A stretch of 64,000 nt of DNA, from NCBI GenBank assembly GCA_965213525.1, contig OZ243889.1, forward strand, positions 2,666,001-2,730,000. The letters run 5' to 3'. Both the position numbers and the translations under genes were made by a program. The notes under the pieces are model-generated. The model was given only the letters and a program-made list of their open reading frames with translations. It was not told the DNA's origin and did no database searches. Of this stretch, positions 45,522 through 54,208 are shown in pieces (position 1 is the first letter of the stretch; every line of letters begins with the position of its first letter). The stretch is from G965213525 sp965213525 (GTDB lineage Bacteria; Actinomycetota; Acidimicrobiia; Acidimicrobiales; Poriferisodalaceae).

Positions 45522-46451
45522 GTGTCGCGCATCGGCTACCTCGGCCCCCCCGGCACGTTCACCGAGCAGGCGCTGCGCTCGTTCGCCGGCTCGTCTGACG
45601 CCGAGCTCGTGGCCTGTGACACCATCCCCGACGTGCTGTGGTCGGTGCAGCGAGGCGAGCTCGACCAGGGCTTCGTGCCGATCGAGAACGCCATCGAAGG
45701 CACCGTCAACGTCGCCCAGGACCTGCTGGCCTTCGAGCTCGACCTCCTCGTGCGACGAGAGGTCGTGATCGACATCCACCTGCACCTCATCGGTCTGGCC
45801 GGGGCGCGGTTGGCCGATGTCGAGGAGGTGTCGAGCTACCCCCACGCCCTGGCCCAGGTGCGTGCGTACCTGCGTGCGACGTTGCCCGAGGCCCGGGTGC
45901 GCGCCGAGACCTCCACGGCCGAGGCGGTCGCCAAGGTCGCCGCCGGGGGCGACCCGGCGTCAGCGGCGATCGGCAACGAGCTGGCCGCCGACCTGAACGG
46001 CCTGGTCGTCCTCGACCGAGACGTCGCCGATCACCCCGGCAACCAGACGCGCTTCGTGCTCGTCGCCGGATCGGGGGTGCCCGAGCCGTCGGGACACGAC
46101 AAGACGACCCTGGCGGTGTTCCAGCGCGCCGATGCGCCCGGGTCGTTGCTGGCCATCCTCCAGGAGTTCGCCGCCCGTCGCATCAACCTCGTCAAGCTCG
46201 AGTCGCGCCCGACCCGCCAGGGGCTCGGCAACTACTGCTTCCTGGTCGACCTCGAGGGCCATGTCGCCGACGAGGTGGTCGGTGACTGCCTCGTGCAGCT
46301 GAGGGCCCGACACGGCGACGTGCGCTTCCTCGGTTCCTACCCTGCTGCCGGCGACGGCGCTGACTCCTCGCGAGACGATGCCGTCGAAGCGCTCCGCGAC
46401 GCCCGGGGATGGCTGGCTGGGGTGCGTCGAGGCGAACAACCCCGCCGCTGA
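45522..46451 (+). CDS. pheA: Prephenate dehydratase
   Basis: A 309-residue monofunctional enzyme. N-terminal RIGYLGPPGTFTEQAL, the active-site VPIENAIEGTVNVAQDLL, and NQTRFVLVA mark the dehydratase domain. The ACT domain (about 200-275) has PGSLLAILQEFAARRINLVK and LESRP, the phenylalanine-binding site. It turns prephenate into phenylpyruvate. Start GTG 45522. No chorismate mutase is fused. Confidence 0.94.
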   Translation: MSRIGYLGPPGTFTEQALRSFAGSSDAELVACDTIPDVLWSVQRGELDQGFVPIENAIEGTVNVAQDLLAFELDLLVRREVVIDIHLHLIGLAGARLADVEEVSSYPHALAQVRAYLRATLPEARVRAETSTAEAVAKVAAGGDPASAAIGNELAADLNGLVVLDRDVADHPGNQTRFVLVAGSGVPEPSGHDKTTLAVFQRADAPGSLLAILQEFAARRINLVKLESRPTRQGLGNYCFLVDLEGHVADEVVGDCLVQLRARHGDVRFLGSYPAAGDGADSSRDDAVEALRDARGWLAGVRRGEQPRR

Positions 46452-46548
46452 GCCGCCGGGGGCGGCGTCGCTGCGCCCCGGGCACACCTCCGCCCCGGGG
46501 GTCACCTCTCAGACCCCGTGCTGCGTGACCGGTACGCTCGGGCCCCCG

Positions 46549-46633
46549 GGAGGGATGGCAGAGCGGACGAATGCGACGGTCTTGAAAACCGTTGGGCCTC
46601 CGGGTCTCGTGGGTTCGAATCCCACTCCCTCCG
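46549..46633 (+). tRNA. tRNA-Ser (TGA)
   Basis: Acceptor GGAGGGA/TCCCTCC, anticodon stem ACGGT/ACCGT with anticodon TGA (46583-46585), a long variable arm and GGTTCGAATCC T-arm. No CCA is encoded. Confidence 0.95.
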
Positions 46634-46793
46634 CACGGCGAGCGCTGCTCATCGCTGCGCCCGAGCGGCGGCGTAGCTCACCGCGCCGCGGTCTCACGGC
46701 AGCGTGCCAGACGTCGAGTCGGGATGGCGAGGTCCTGGACCCGCAGGGGCTGAGCAAGTACAACGTCGCCGGCGCCACCGAGGGGAGAACAAC

Positions 46794-46865
46794 GTGGACA
46801 TCGTCGGCATCTTGGTCGTCATCTTGTTGATCGTCCTGATCGTCTACTTCGTCCGCCGGGCGTGA
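46794..46865 (+). CDS. 23-residue single-span membrane peptide
   Basis: GTG start with AGGGGAG (46781-46787) 7 nt upstream. The peptide is one hydrophobic helix, MDIVGILVVILLIVLIVYFV, ending RRA. It is far below usual gene-calling limits. The strong ribosome binding site, absence of stops, and typical small-membrane-protein composition support translation. It lies between tRNA-Ser and the ZIP transporter on the same strand. Its function is unknown. Confidence 0.65.
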   Translation: MDIVGILVVILLIVLIVYFVRRA

Positions 46866-46890
46866 TCGAGCCGGCACGCGAGCGGTCGTC

Positions 46891-47748
46891 GTGCTGACGG
46901 CGCTGGTGATGGGGGCCATCGGGTCGAGCGCCCTCATCGTCGGCGGAGCGCTCGGCAGCCGCTGGGCCGCCCCCCGCTCGGTGTCAGGCGTGCTGCTCGC
47001 CTTCGCCAGCGGCACGCTCATCGCTGCGCTCAGCTTCGAGCTCTTCCCCGACGCGGTCGAGATCTCGAGCCTGGGCGTCGCCGGGGGCGGGCTGGTGGCC
47101 GGCGCCGCGGTGTTCGTCGTCATCAACGCCCTGGTCGACGCCCGGCTGGCCGACACCGCCGGCGACCGCGCCGACGTGCCCCTGGGCGGCGCCGCGGCCG
47201 ACGAGCTGGCAGGAGCCAGCGCCCATCAGACCGAGAAGCTGGAGGCGATCGCGACCCGCGATGCCGGCGACGCCACCACGGCGTCCGGCGCCCCCGGCGC
47301 GCCCGGCCTCGGCGTGGCGCTGGCCCTGCTGGCCGCGGTGACGCTCGACGGCGTCCCCGAGAACCTGGCGCTCGGTCTCAGCCTCCTCGAAGCCAACGGT
47401 GAGGGCGCCAGGACGAGCGCGCCGCTGCTGGTCGCCATCGTCGCATCGAACCTGCCCGAGGCCCTGGTGGGAGCCATCGCCATGCGCTCAGCCGGGCGGT
47501 CGGCGGGGTTCGTCATCGGGGTGTGGACCGCGACCGCCGTCGTCCTCACCGCAGCGGTGGTCATCGGCTACGGCGCGCTGTCGGGGGCGCCGGACTCCGC
47601 GATCGGGTTCGCGCTCGCCTTCGCCGGCGGCGCCGTCCTCGCCTCGCTCGCCGACACGCTGATGCCCGAGGCGTTCGAGCACGGCCGGCCCTTCAACGCC
47701 TTCGCCACCGCAGCGGGGTTCTTCTTGTCGTTCGTCCTCTCGGGCTGA
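46891..47748 (+). CDS. ZIP-family metal transporter
   Basis: A 285-residue membrane protein with about eight helices. Metal-path motifs are LSFELFPDAV, TLDGVPENLALGLSL (ZIP helix IV form with Asp replacing His) and VASNLPEALVGA (helix V). A loop of about 60 residues rich in Ala/Asp/Gly splits the two halves. It likely carries Zn2+ or a related divalent cation; direction is unknown. Starts at GTG 46891 and ends at a hairpin terminator. Confidence 0.88.
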   Translation: MLTALVMGAIGSSALIVGGALGSRWAAPRSVSGVLLAFASGTLIAALSFELFPDAVEISSLGVAGGGLVAGAAVFVVINALVDARLADTAGDRADVPLGGAAADELAGASAHQTEKLEAIATRDAGDATTASGAPGAPGLGVALALLAAVTLDGVPENLALGLSLLEANGEGARTSAPLLVAIVASNLPEALVGAIAMRSAGRSAGFVIGVWTATAVVLTAAVVIGYGALSGAPDSAIGFALAFAGGAVLASLADTLMPEAFEHGRPFNAFATAAGFFLSFVLSG

Positions 47749-47756
47749 GGCCGGCT

Positions 47757-47780
47757 CGTCGCCGGCCGGCCCCGGCGACG
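47757..47780 (+). terminator. GC hairpin after the ZIP gene
   Basis: A 9-bp stem CGTCGCCGG/CCGGCGACG with a 6-nt loop starting 9 bp after the stop. No U-run follows. Confidence 0.6.
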
Positions 47781-47857
47781 CCGGCCGGGCGGGCACCCGG
47801 GGCGGCTCGGCTCGGTGAGAGCCCGGGGGTGGGAGGTCCTCGGTAGCGTCGCCCGAC

Positions 47858-49219
47858 GTGAACGACGCAGGAGACAACGGGTCTGACCGCACGACGGACG
47901 AGACCTACGACGTGGCGGTCATCGGGTTGGGCAGCGCCGGCGAGCTGCTCGCCACCCAGCTGGCCTCGAAGGGTCGCCGGGTCATCGGCTTCGAGTCCGG
48001 CCTCGTGGGGGGCGAATGCCCGTTCGTGGCGTGCATGCCCTCCAAGGCGATGCTGCACGACGCCGTCACCGGACGGGACTGGGACCAGGCGGTGGCCCGC
48101 CGCTCTGAGATCGTCAACGGGCTGGACGACAGCGAGCACGCCAGCGAGCTCGTCGACGCCGGGGTCGAGCTCGTGCGCGCCCACGCCCGGCTCACCGGAC
48201 CGCGCCGCCTCGAGGCCGACGGACGGGTCGTCGAGGCCGACCACGTCGTCATCGCCACCGGGGCGGCAGCGTCCACGCCACCCATCGACGGGCTCGACCA
48301 CCCCGAGGTGTGGACCTCCCAGGACGCCCTCACTGCCACCGAACGTCCCGAGCGGCTGCTCGTCATCGGTGCCGGCGCGATCGGGTGCGAGGCGAGCGAG
48401 ATGTTCGCCCGTCTCGGGACGGCCGTCGTCCTGGTCGAGCAGGCATCCCAGCTGATCGGCGACGTCGAACCCGAGGTCAGCGAGATCGTGCGCGACGCCC
48501 TGGTCGAGCGGGGCATCGACGTCCGCCTCGACAGCGGCGTCGAGGCCGTCGAGCACGACGGGGGGGTGGTCCGAGCGACGCTCGACGACGGTTCGCAGCT
48601 GACCGTCGACCGGGTGCTGGTGGCCACCGGGGTCACCCCCCGCTGGGACGACCTCGGGCTCGACGCGGCCGGGGTCGAGGTCGAGGCGTCAGAGATCGCC
48701 CGAGACGGGTCGGTCGCTGACACCGGGTGGCTGTGGGCCATCGGGGACGTCACGCCCCAGAGCCACTGGACCCACGGCGCCAACGCGCAGGCCGAGCGGC
48801 TGGCGGGCCGGTTGGTCGAAGGGGCCTGGCCTGATGACGGGCCGCTGGTGATGCCCCGGGCGGTCTTCACCCACCCCCCGGCTGCCACCGTCGGCATGAC
48901 TTCCGCCGACGCCACCGCACGAGGCCACCACGTCGTGGTCGGTAGGGCCACCTTCGACGACGTCGCCCGCACGGTCACCGACGAGCTGGGGCCGGGGCGG
49001 GTCAGCGTCGTCGTCGACCAGCCCACCGGGCGGCTGCTCGGCGCATCGATGGCCGGCGCCCGCTGCGACGATGTCGTCCACACCGCCACTGCACTGATGG
49101 TGGGCAGGGTCGGCATCGTCGACGCCGCCCGCATGGTGTTCGCCTTCCCGACGGTGTCCCAGGTGCTGGAGGCTGCGCTCGCCGACGCCGCATCCCAGCT
49201 GCGCACGTCTGGCGCGTGA
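47858..49219 (+). CDS. FAD-dependent pyridine nucleotide-disulfide oxidoreductase
   Basis: A 453-residue flavoprotein. FAD motif VAVIGLGSAGELLA, redox pair CPFVACMPSK (CxxxxC), NAD(P) motif LLVIGAGAIGCEASEMFARL, and FAD motif WAIGDVTPQ. The C-terminal dimer domain reads HPPAATVGMTS. At the place where dihydrolipoamide dehydrogenase and mercuric reductase have AHPT with the catalytic His, this protein has FAFPTVSQ, so the usual His base is replaced by Phe. It may reduce a different disulfide or quinone. GTG 47858 starts the gene. Confidence 0.88.
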   Translation: MNDAGDNGSDRTTDETYDVAVIGLGSAGELLATQLASKGRRVIGFESGLVGGECPFVACMPSKAMLHDAVTGRDWDQAVARRSEIVNGLDDSEHASELVDAGVELVRAHARLTGPRRLEADGRVVEADHVVIATGAAASTPPIDGLDHPEVWTSQDALTATERPERLLVIGAGAIGCEASEMFARLGTAVVLVEQASQLIGDVEPEVSEIVRDALVERGIDVRLDSGVEAVEHDGGVVRATLDDGSQLTVDRVLVATGVTPRWDDLGLDAAGVEVEASEIARDGSVADTGWLWAIGDVTPQSHWTHGANAQAERLAGRLVEGAWPDDGPLVMPRAVFTHPPAATVGMTSADATARGHHVVVGRATFDDVARTVTDELGPGRVSVVVDQPTGRLLGASMAGARCDDVVHTATALMVGRVGIVDAARMVFAFPTVSQVLEAALADAASQLRTSGA

Positions 49220-49355
49220 GCCTCGGACCGAACCGGGGTGGCGGGCGGGCCGTCTCGACGGTCGGGCCGGCCCCGGCCTGCGGTGAGACCCGAGCTGGGC
49301 GAGGTGATCGAGCGGTCCGGACCCGGGCGTAGCCTCGCCAGGTGGGAGGCGTGTG

Positions 49356-49892
49356 GTGACCGAGGACCGGTCTGCGTCACACGACGTGACGGCGCACCTC
49401 CACGACGTGCTCGATCTCGCCCGTCGGGCGTTGGCCGCAGACGTGCTGGTCGTCGACGACGGGGGGCCGCTGCCCGAGCACGATCCGACCCTGGGCTGGT
49501 TGTTGCGGGCCGGACGTCGCCTCGACGGCGCCGGGGTGTGCCTGATCGGCGATCTCGCCCGCGACACCCGCTTCGGTGACCACCCGTCGGTGACCGGATC
49601 GCTGCCGCTGCGCTTCGCCGCCGTCGTCCACCTGGGCGCCGGCGCCGCCCCTGAGGTCAGCGGCCGCCACCGGGCGGGCGCGTCGGGCGGGTCAGGAGGT
49701 TCGGACGGGCCCAGCGGCGGGGCTCCGGTCACACGTCTGGTCGTCGGCGGGGTCGACCCCCGGCGGGTCGACGACGAGCTGTGCGCCCTGGTCGAGCGGG
49801 TCGCTCGGGTCGTCTCGACGGCGCTCGACCCACCCCGGCCCCCACGCCCGTCGCAGGGGACCAGGGGCGACGTCGCGGGCGGCGCAGGCTGA
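49356..49892 (+). CDS. GAF-like domain protein
   Basis: A 178-residue protein. The centre reads CLIGDLARDTRFGDHPSVTG then LRFAAVVHLG, recalling the conserved DTRFxDxPLVTG...RFYAGxPL strand of GAF domains. A Gly/Ser-rich insert follows, then a helical VDDELCALVERVARVV. The GTG 49356 is favoured because GGGAGG (49344-49349) is 6 nt upstream. It may be a small sensory protein with no output domain. The domain call is tentative. Confidence 0.55.
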   Translation: MTEDRSASHDVTAHLHDVLDLARRALAADVLVVDDGGPLPEHDPTLGWLLRAGRRLDGAGVCLIGDLARDTRFGDHPSVTGSLPLRFAAVVHLGAGAAPEVSGRHRAGASGGSGGSDGPSGGAPVTRLVVGGVDPRRVDDELCALVERVARVVSTALDPPRPPRPSQGTRGDVAGGAG

Positions 49893-49924
49893 GCTTGGGG
49901 CCGCCGCACGTGCTCGGCGGGCTG

Positions 49925-50013
<89 letters not shown>

Positions 50014-50282
50014 GGAGGCACCCAGCCTGCCACGCCGGGTCCATGGCGAACCACCGCCCGGGCCTACGCCCAGGTCACATGACAGACGGGCGCTGAAGGT
50101 GACGTCTGACCAACGCTTGCGTTGCGGTCTCGTGACGATCATGACGTACAGTCGGCCGGACTCAGCGAACCATCGAGCCCGCGCACGCCCATCGACCCCG
50201 ACGGGGGGCGTGACGACGAGGGCACCCCCCTACACGGCGGCACCGGCCACGAGGCCGCGTCGTCCCCGCCGGGAAGGACCCC

Positions 50283-51542
50283 ATGACCACCACCGAACGT
50301 CGGCTGTCGCCCGCCCCCACAGCGGCGCCTCCCGGGCGGGCCGGACCCGCCGTCATGAGGCTGGGCGTCGCCGTGGCCGCCATCGCCATCCTGGCTGCGG
50401 TCCTGGCGGCGGCTCCCTCGGCTGGTGCGAGCCCGGCAGGTGAGCCCGGCGTGGCGATCTTCACCGCATCGGGGCCCGAGCCGGTCGACGTCGACCCGGT
50501 GCCAGGAGCCGTCGACCTCGTAGCGGTGCCCGGCGGGGCCGATCACGCCGTCTGGGTGCTGGACCGCCACGGCGAGGTGCACTCGGTCGGTGGCGCACCG
50601 GCGGCCGGGGGCGCGGCCCCAGCGCTCGGACGAGACGACTTCGTGGCCATCGCCGCCTCGCCGACCGGCGACGGCTACTGGGCCGTCGCCGCCGACGGCA
50701 CCGTCATCGCCGAGGGCGCAGCCACCCACCACGGTGACGTCTCGCACCTGGGCCTGAACCGCCCGATCGTCGACCTGGCCCCCACCCCGACCGGCGAGGG
50801 GTACTGGTTGGTCGCTGCTGATGGCGGCATCTTCTCGATGGGCGACGCCAGGTTCGTGGGCTCGACGGGATCGATCGATCTGTTCCGCCCGGTCGTCGGC
50901 ATGGCCGCCACCTCCTCGGGCGGCGGGTACTGGCTGGTCGCCGCCGACGGAGGCCTGTTCGCCTTCGGGGATGCGGCGTTCCTGGGCTCGACCGGCGGGA
51001 CGGTGCTGAACGAGCCGGTCGTGGGCATGGCCCCGACGGTCAAGGGCGGCGGGTACTGGTTGGTCGCCGCTGACGGCGGCGTGTTCGCCTACGGCGACGC
51101 CCCGTTCCTCGGTTCGGGGGTCGACCTGCAGCTGTCGGGCCCCGTGCGGGCCGTCACCCGGCGATCCTCGGGGGTGGGCTACGCGCTGGCGGTCGACATC
51201 GAGCCGCCCGTGCTGCCCGCAGCCGAGGTCGTCGCGCCGGCGCCGGCGCCGCCGGTGGTCACCGATCCCTGGCAGGCGCGCCTGGCAGCCATGCCGAGGT
51301 GGCTCGTCGGTGCGTTCGACCGCCTCGCCGGGTGCGAGAGCCACCACCGTTGGGGCATCAGCTCGGGCAACGGCTATCACGGCGGGCTGCAGTTCTCTTT
51401 GAGGTCGTGGCGGGCCGTCGGTGGGCGGGGCTACCCCCACCACGCCAGCAGGGCCGAGCAGATCGTGCGGGCCGAGTCGCTGCGTCAGCTGCAAGGGTGG
51501 GGCGCCTGGCCGAGCTGCACCCGCCGCCTCGGCCTGCGCTGA
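50283..51542 (+). CDS. Secreted Rpf-like lytic transglycosylase with propeller-type repeats
   Basis: A 419-residue exported protein. Signal helix at about 25-48 (LGVAVAAIAILAAVLAAAPS). Residues about 90-305 hold five repeats with a 42-residue period, GYWLVAADGG-type, like a beta-propeller. The C-terminal domain (about 340-419) is a resuscitation-promoting-factor/transglycosylase-like fold: LAGCESHHRWGISSGNGYHG, with the catalytic Glu about 351 in CES, then GLQFSLRSWRAVGG. It cleaves peptidoglycan outside the cell. The 269 bp upstream hold a CAACGC-TT-GCGTTG palindrome (50111-50124) and no gene. Confidence 0.9.
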   Translation: MTTTERRLSPAPTAAPPGRAGPAVMRLGVAVAAIAILAAVLAAAPSAGASPAGEPGVAIFTASGPEPVDVDPVPGAVDLVAVPGGADHAVWVLDRHGEVHSVGGAPAAGGAAPALGRDDFVAIAASPTGDGYWAVAADGTVIAEGAATHHGDVSHLGLNRPIVDLAPTPTGEGYWLVAADGGIFSMGDARFVGSTGSIDLFRPVVGMAATSSGGGYWLVAADGGLFAFGDAAFLGSTGGTVLNEPVVGMAPTVKGGGYWLVAADGGVFAYGDAPFLGSGVDLQLSGPVRAVTRRSSGVGYALAVDIEPPVLPAAEVVAPAPAPPVVTDPWQARLAAMPRWLVGAFDRLAGCESHHRWGISSGNGYHGGLQFSLRSWRAVGGRGYPHHASRAEQIVRAESLRQLQGWGAWPSCTRRLGLR

Positions 51543-51659
51543 GCCAGGGGCTGTGCCCGGGCGCAGGGCGCCGACGCCAGGCCCGTGCGGGCCGGCTGAG
51601 GTCCCCGGGCCTGCGACGTGTGGGGCGCTGACGCGCTCCGCTATCGTCTCGGTCTCCTG

Positions 51660-51733
51660 GCGCTCGTAGCTCAATTGGATAGAGCATCTGACTACGGATC
51701 AGAAGGTTGGGGGTTCGAGTCCCTCCGAGCGCG
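51660..51733 (+). tRNA. tRNA-Arg (ACG), attachment site for an integrated element
   Basis: Acceptor GCGCTCG/CGAGCGC, D-arm TAGCTCAATTGGAT, anticodon ACG (51694-51696), T-arm GGTTCGAGTCC, no encoded CCA. The segment from the anticodon loop to the 3' end is repeated at 56039. Confidence 0.96.
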
Positions 51734-51734
51734 C
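51691..51734 (+). repeat. attL (44-bp core) in the tRNA-Arg 3' half
   Basis: Identical to 56039-56082. It covers the anticodon loop through the acceptor stem, the usual target for tyrosine integrases. Confidence 0.92.
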
Positions 51735-51848
51735 GAGAACCCCATTGGTCAGAAGCAGTATTGGCCTCTGCACCACTTGTTCGTGGCCTCGCCGTGAGAA
51801 CACCTAAGAACCACCACCTCGACGGCAGGGTGCCACAGCCGTACCGCG

Positions 51849-53043
51849 ATGGTTCTCACGAGGGAGGGAGCGGGTCGTGCCGGCTCAACCCGAGGCGTCT
51901 GCCCCGACAGCGGGGATGGGTGGTACCTCAGAGCCAAGGGTGGCCGTGACCCGCTGACCGGCCGCCGCATCCAGGTCACCAAGCGGGGCTTCCGGACCGC
52001 CGGCGACGCCGGCAGAGCCCGCACCGAGCTGCTGGCGTCAGCGAATGGTGCGTCGGTCGTCGTGGCCCGGCGCTCGGCGTCACCGCTGACCGTCGGCGAG
52101 CTGCTCGACCGCTACCTCGACGGCCTCGACGCCGACGGCCGGCTGTCGGCCAAGACCCGCTTCGACTACCGCAAGAACGCCAACGTCTACGTGCGCCCCA
52201 TCCTCGGCGACCGCCCGGTGCGGGACATCACCCCCGAGGTGGTGCTCGCGTGGCAGCGCTCGCTGGCTCGCAACGGTGGGTCGAGGACCGGGAAGCCGTT
52301 GGCCGCCAACACGATTCGCCTGGCCCGGGCGCCGTTGGCCGGCGCCTTCAAGCTCGCCCTCGGCTCCGGCCTCGTCCCCAGCAACCCGATGGTCGGCACG
52401 CCCCGGCCCACCCCGACTCGCACGGTGCCCCGCCACTGGACGCCCGAGCAGGCCTGCACCTTCGTCGGCTTCCTCGAAGGCGACCGGACGTACAAGGTGT
52501 GGGCGATCCTCCTCGGCGCCGGCCTGTGCATCGGTGAGCTGGTCGCCCTGCGCTGGCCCAACGTCGACCTCGACCGCCGACACGTGCGCATCGTCGAATT
52601 CGCCTCGACCCTCGGCTACGGCGTCGTCGCCTCCGCCGGCAAGAGCCGGGACGCTGTGCGCACGATCGACCTCGACGACGGCCTCGTCCGGGTGCTACGC
52701 CTGCAGCGCCAGCTGCAAGCCGACGAGCGGGCGGCCACCGCGCGGCGAGCCCGAAGCCGGCCACGTTTTCACCAAGCCCGCCGGCGGCCCGTACCACCCG
52801 CAATGGCTGTCACGCCTGCTCGGCACCATCACCGCCGAGCTGGGTTTGCCCCGCCTCACCGCCCACGGCCTCCGCCACACGAGCGCCACCCTCATGCTGG
52901 CCAGCGGCGTCGCGCCCAAGGTCGTCGCGGAGCGCCTCGGCCACGCCGACCCAACGCTGTTCATCAACCTCTACAGCCACGTCACGCCGACCATGCAGCG
53001 GGAGGCCGCTGACAAGATCGGCGCCGCCCTCTTCGGCGAGTAG
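51849..53043 (+). pseudogene. int: Tyrosine recombinase/integrase, frameshifted and with altered catalytic Arg
   Basis: The N-terminal arm-binding part is GWYLRAKGGRDPLTGRRIQV, the SAM-like core-binding part starts LTVGELLDRYLDG, and the catalytic domain begins HWTPEQACTFVGFL. Box I reads GLCIGELVALRW: the catalytic Arg is Cys (codon TGC at 52527-52529, one C-to-T change from CGC). The frame then breaks near 52745; the rest continues in another frame as GHVFTKPAGGPYHPQWLSRL, HGLRHTSATL (His, Arg), LGHADPTLFINLYSHV (His, Tyr) to the stop at 53043. It lies directly inside attL. Confidence 0.9.
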
Positions 53044-53050
53044 GAGCGAC

Positions 53051-53304
53051 ATGGACATCACCGGTGTCGAGGTGCTCCACGGCCACGTCGTCCGCCTGCG
53101 CTTCGCCGACGGCGCCGAGCGGACCTCGACCTCGACCCCTACCTCCACGGCCCGGTGTTCGCCGAGATCCGCACCGACCCGTCCCTGTTCGCCGAGGTCG
53201 ACGTCGACGCTGCCGCGGGCACGATCGCCCGGCCGAACGGCGCCGACCTCGCTCCCGACGCGCTCTACGAGGTCCGCCCGTCGGCGCAGATAGAGGCGTC
53301 GTAG
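53051..53304 (+). pseudogene. DUF2442-like small protein, frameshifted
   Basis: MDITGVEVLHGHVVRLRFAD is followed by a shift near 53130, then DLDPYLHGPVFAEIRTDPSL and ends RPSAQIEAS in another frame. The two halves together match the layout of DUF2442 proteins, which often sit in toxin-antitoxin-like pairs. It starts 7 bp after the integrase stop. Confidence 0.68.
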
Positions 53305-53313
53305 CGTTCGAGC

Positions 53314-53445
53314 GTGGACGAGCCGGAGCCGCTCGAGCTGAGCGAAGAGACTCGGGACCGCCTCGAGCGCATCGCCAGGGACGGCACGCTCAAGGCGATG
53401 CTCCGGGAGTACGGCGAGCACGACCCGGACCTCGCAGACGAGTAG
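53314..53445 (+). CDS. 43-residue hypothetical protein
   Basis: GTG start, acidic and helical: MDEPEPLELSEETRDRLERI, then a Lys/Arg-bearing helix and an acidic end. It follows the DUF2442-like gene by 9 bp on the same strand. It resembles small antitoxin-like or ribbon-helix proteins in composition only; no function can be given. Confidence 0.45.
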   Translation: MDEPEPLELSEETRDRLERIARDGTLKAMLREYGEHDPDLADE

Positions 53446-53448
53446 GCG

Positions 53449-53637
53449 TCAGCTCGACGGCTGGGTCACCGGGTCCAGCTGGGCGAAGTCCTCCAGCAGC
53501 GTGCGCTCGACCTCGTCGAGCGTCGTCGACGACACGACGACATCGAGGACGCCGTGGTCGACGGTCGTCAGCAGGAAGTCGCAGGCGACGATCGGCACCA
53601 GGACGTTGGCGTCGAGGGCGACGACGCCGAGCGGCAT
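53449..53637 (-). pseudogene. PIN-domain toxin, N-terminal fragment
   Basis: Only 62 residues: PLGVVALDANVLVPIVACDF carries the first active-site Asp and TTLDEVERTLLEDF the next acidic helix. The sequence then ends in a few unrelated residues. Full PIN proteins of this type are two to three times longer. Its ATG overlaps the antitoxin stop by one base (TGATG), the expected module order. Confidence 0.75.
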
Positions 53638-54044
53638 CAGTCGTAGAGGCCGAGACCCTCGGCGTGGCGAGTCATCTCGTCGAGCGCCGCCCGTCGCCGA
53701 CGACCGGACTCCTCACGGTACGCAAGCACGACGGCGAGGGCGAGGCGCCGGTGGGTGCCCACCATGCGGGCGGGGAGCTTGCCGGCGTCGACCAAGCGGG
53801 TCACCGTCGGGCGTGAGACTCCGAGCACGGCGGCGGCCTGCTCGGTGGTGAGCTCGCTCGGCGAGCGCAGCACGACTGCCCGCTCACCGTCAGCTGCGGC
53901 TTCGAGCACCTCGGTGAGCGCATCCGCGACCGGCAGGGGCACGTCGAGCACGACGTCGCCGACGCCGGCGAGGCGCGGCCGTCCGCCGAGCTGGCGGAGC
54001 ACCTCACGCGCCCGGTCCCGCTCCTCACCCGTCAACGCCGCCAC
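53637..54044 (-). CDS. Excisionase-type HTH antitoxin
   Basis: A 135-residue protein. The central helix-turn-helix of the MerR/excisionase class reads ELTTEQAAAVLGVSRPTVTR, followed by LVDAGKLPARMVGTHRRL. The N-terminal half is Arg/Glu-rich and the C-terminus ends HAEGLGLYD. Next to a PIN toxin this arrangement is a known toxin-antitoxin type. With the toxin cut down, it may persist as an orphan repressor. Confidence 0.82.
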   Translation of the reverse strand: MAALTGEERDRAREVLRQLGGRPRLAGVGDVVLDVPLPVADALTEVLEAAADGERAVVLRSPSELTTEQAAAVLGVSRPTVTRLVDAGKLPARMVGTHRRLALAVVLAYREESGRRRRAALDEMTRHAEGLGLYD

Positions 54045-54185
54045 GTTCTCAGGGTAGCCCTAGTCGAAACAACCGAACAGCCACCCGAACTCCTCCTTTC
54101 GGCGCCCGAAGAGCACCCGAGACTCACCGCCCCTCTCCCGGGCCTAGGGAGTATCGACGATCAGTAGCGACAGACGTGTGCATTG

Positions 54186-54205
54186 GGCCGGGCGGGAGCC
54201 CGGCC
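54186..54205 (+). other. Perfect hairpin directly before the relaxase start
   Basis: GGCCGGGC-GGGA-GCCCGGCC, an 8-bp stem with a 4-nt loop ending on the base before GTG 54206. It could be part of an origin of transfer or a translational block. The gap 54045-54208 otherwise has no gene. Confidence 0.5.
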
Positions 54206-54208
54206 GTG

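Noticed and set aside
50014..50282. A riboswitch upstream of the Rpf-like gene, as cyclic di-AMP switches often precede such genes.
   Set aside because: I could not recognise the conserved core of that riboswitch; only a short palindrome is visible.
51707..51949. Plus-strand reading frame starting inside tRNA-Arg.
   Set aside because: It begins MGVRVPPSA, the direct translation of a tRNA T-arm, and overlaps the integrase start in another frame.
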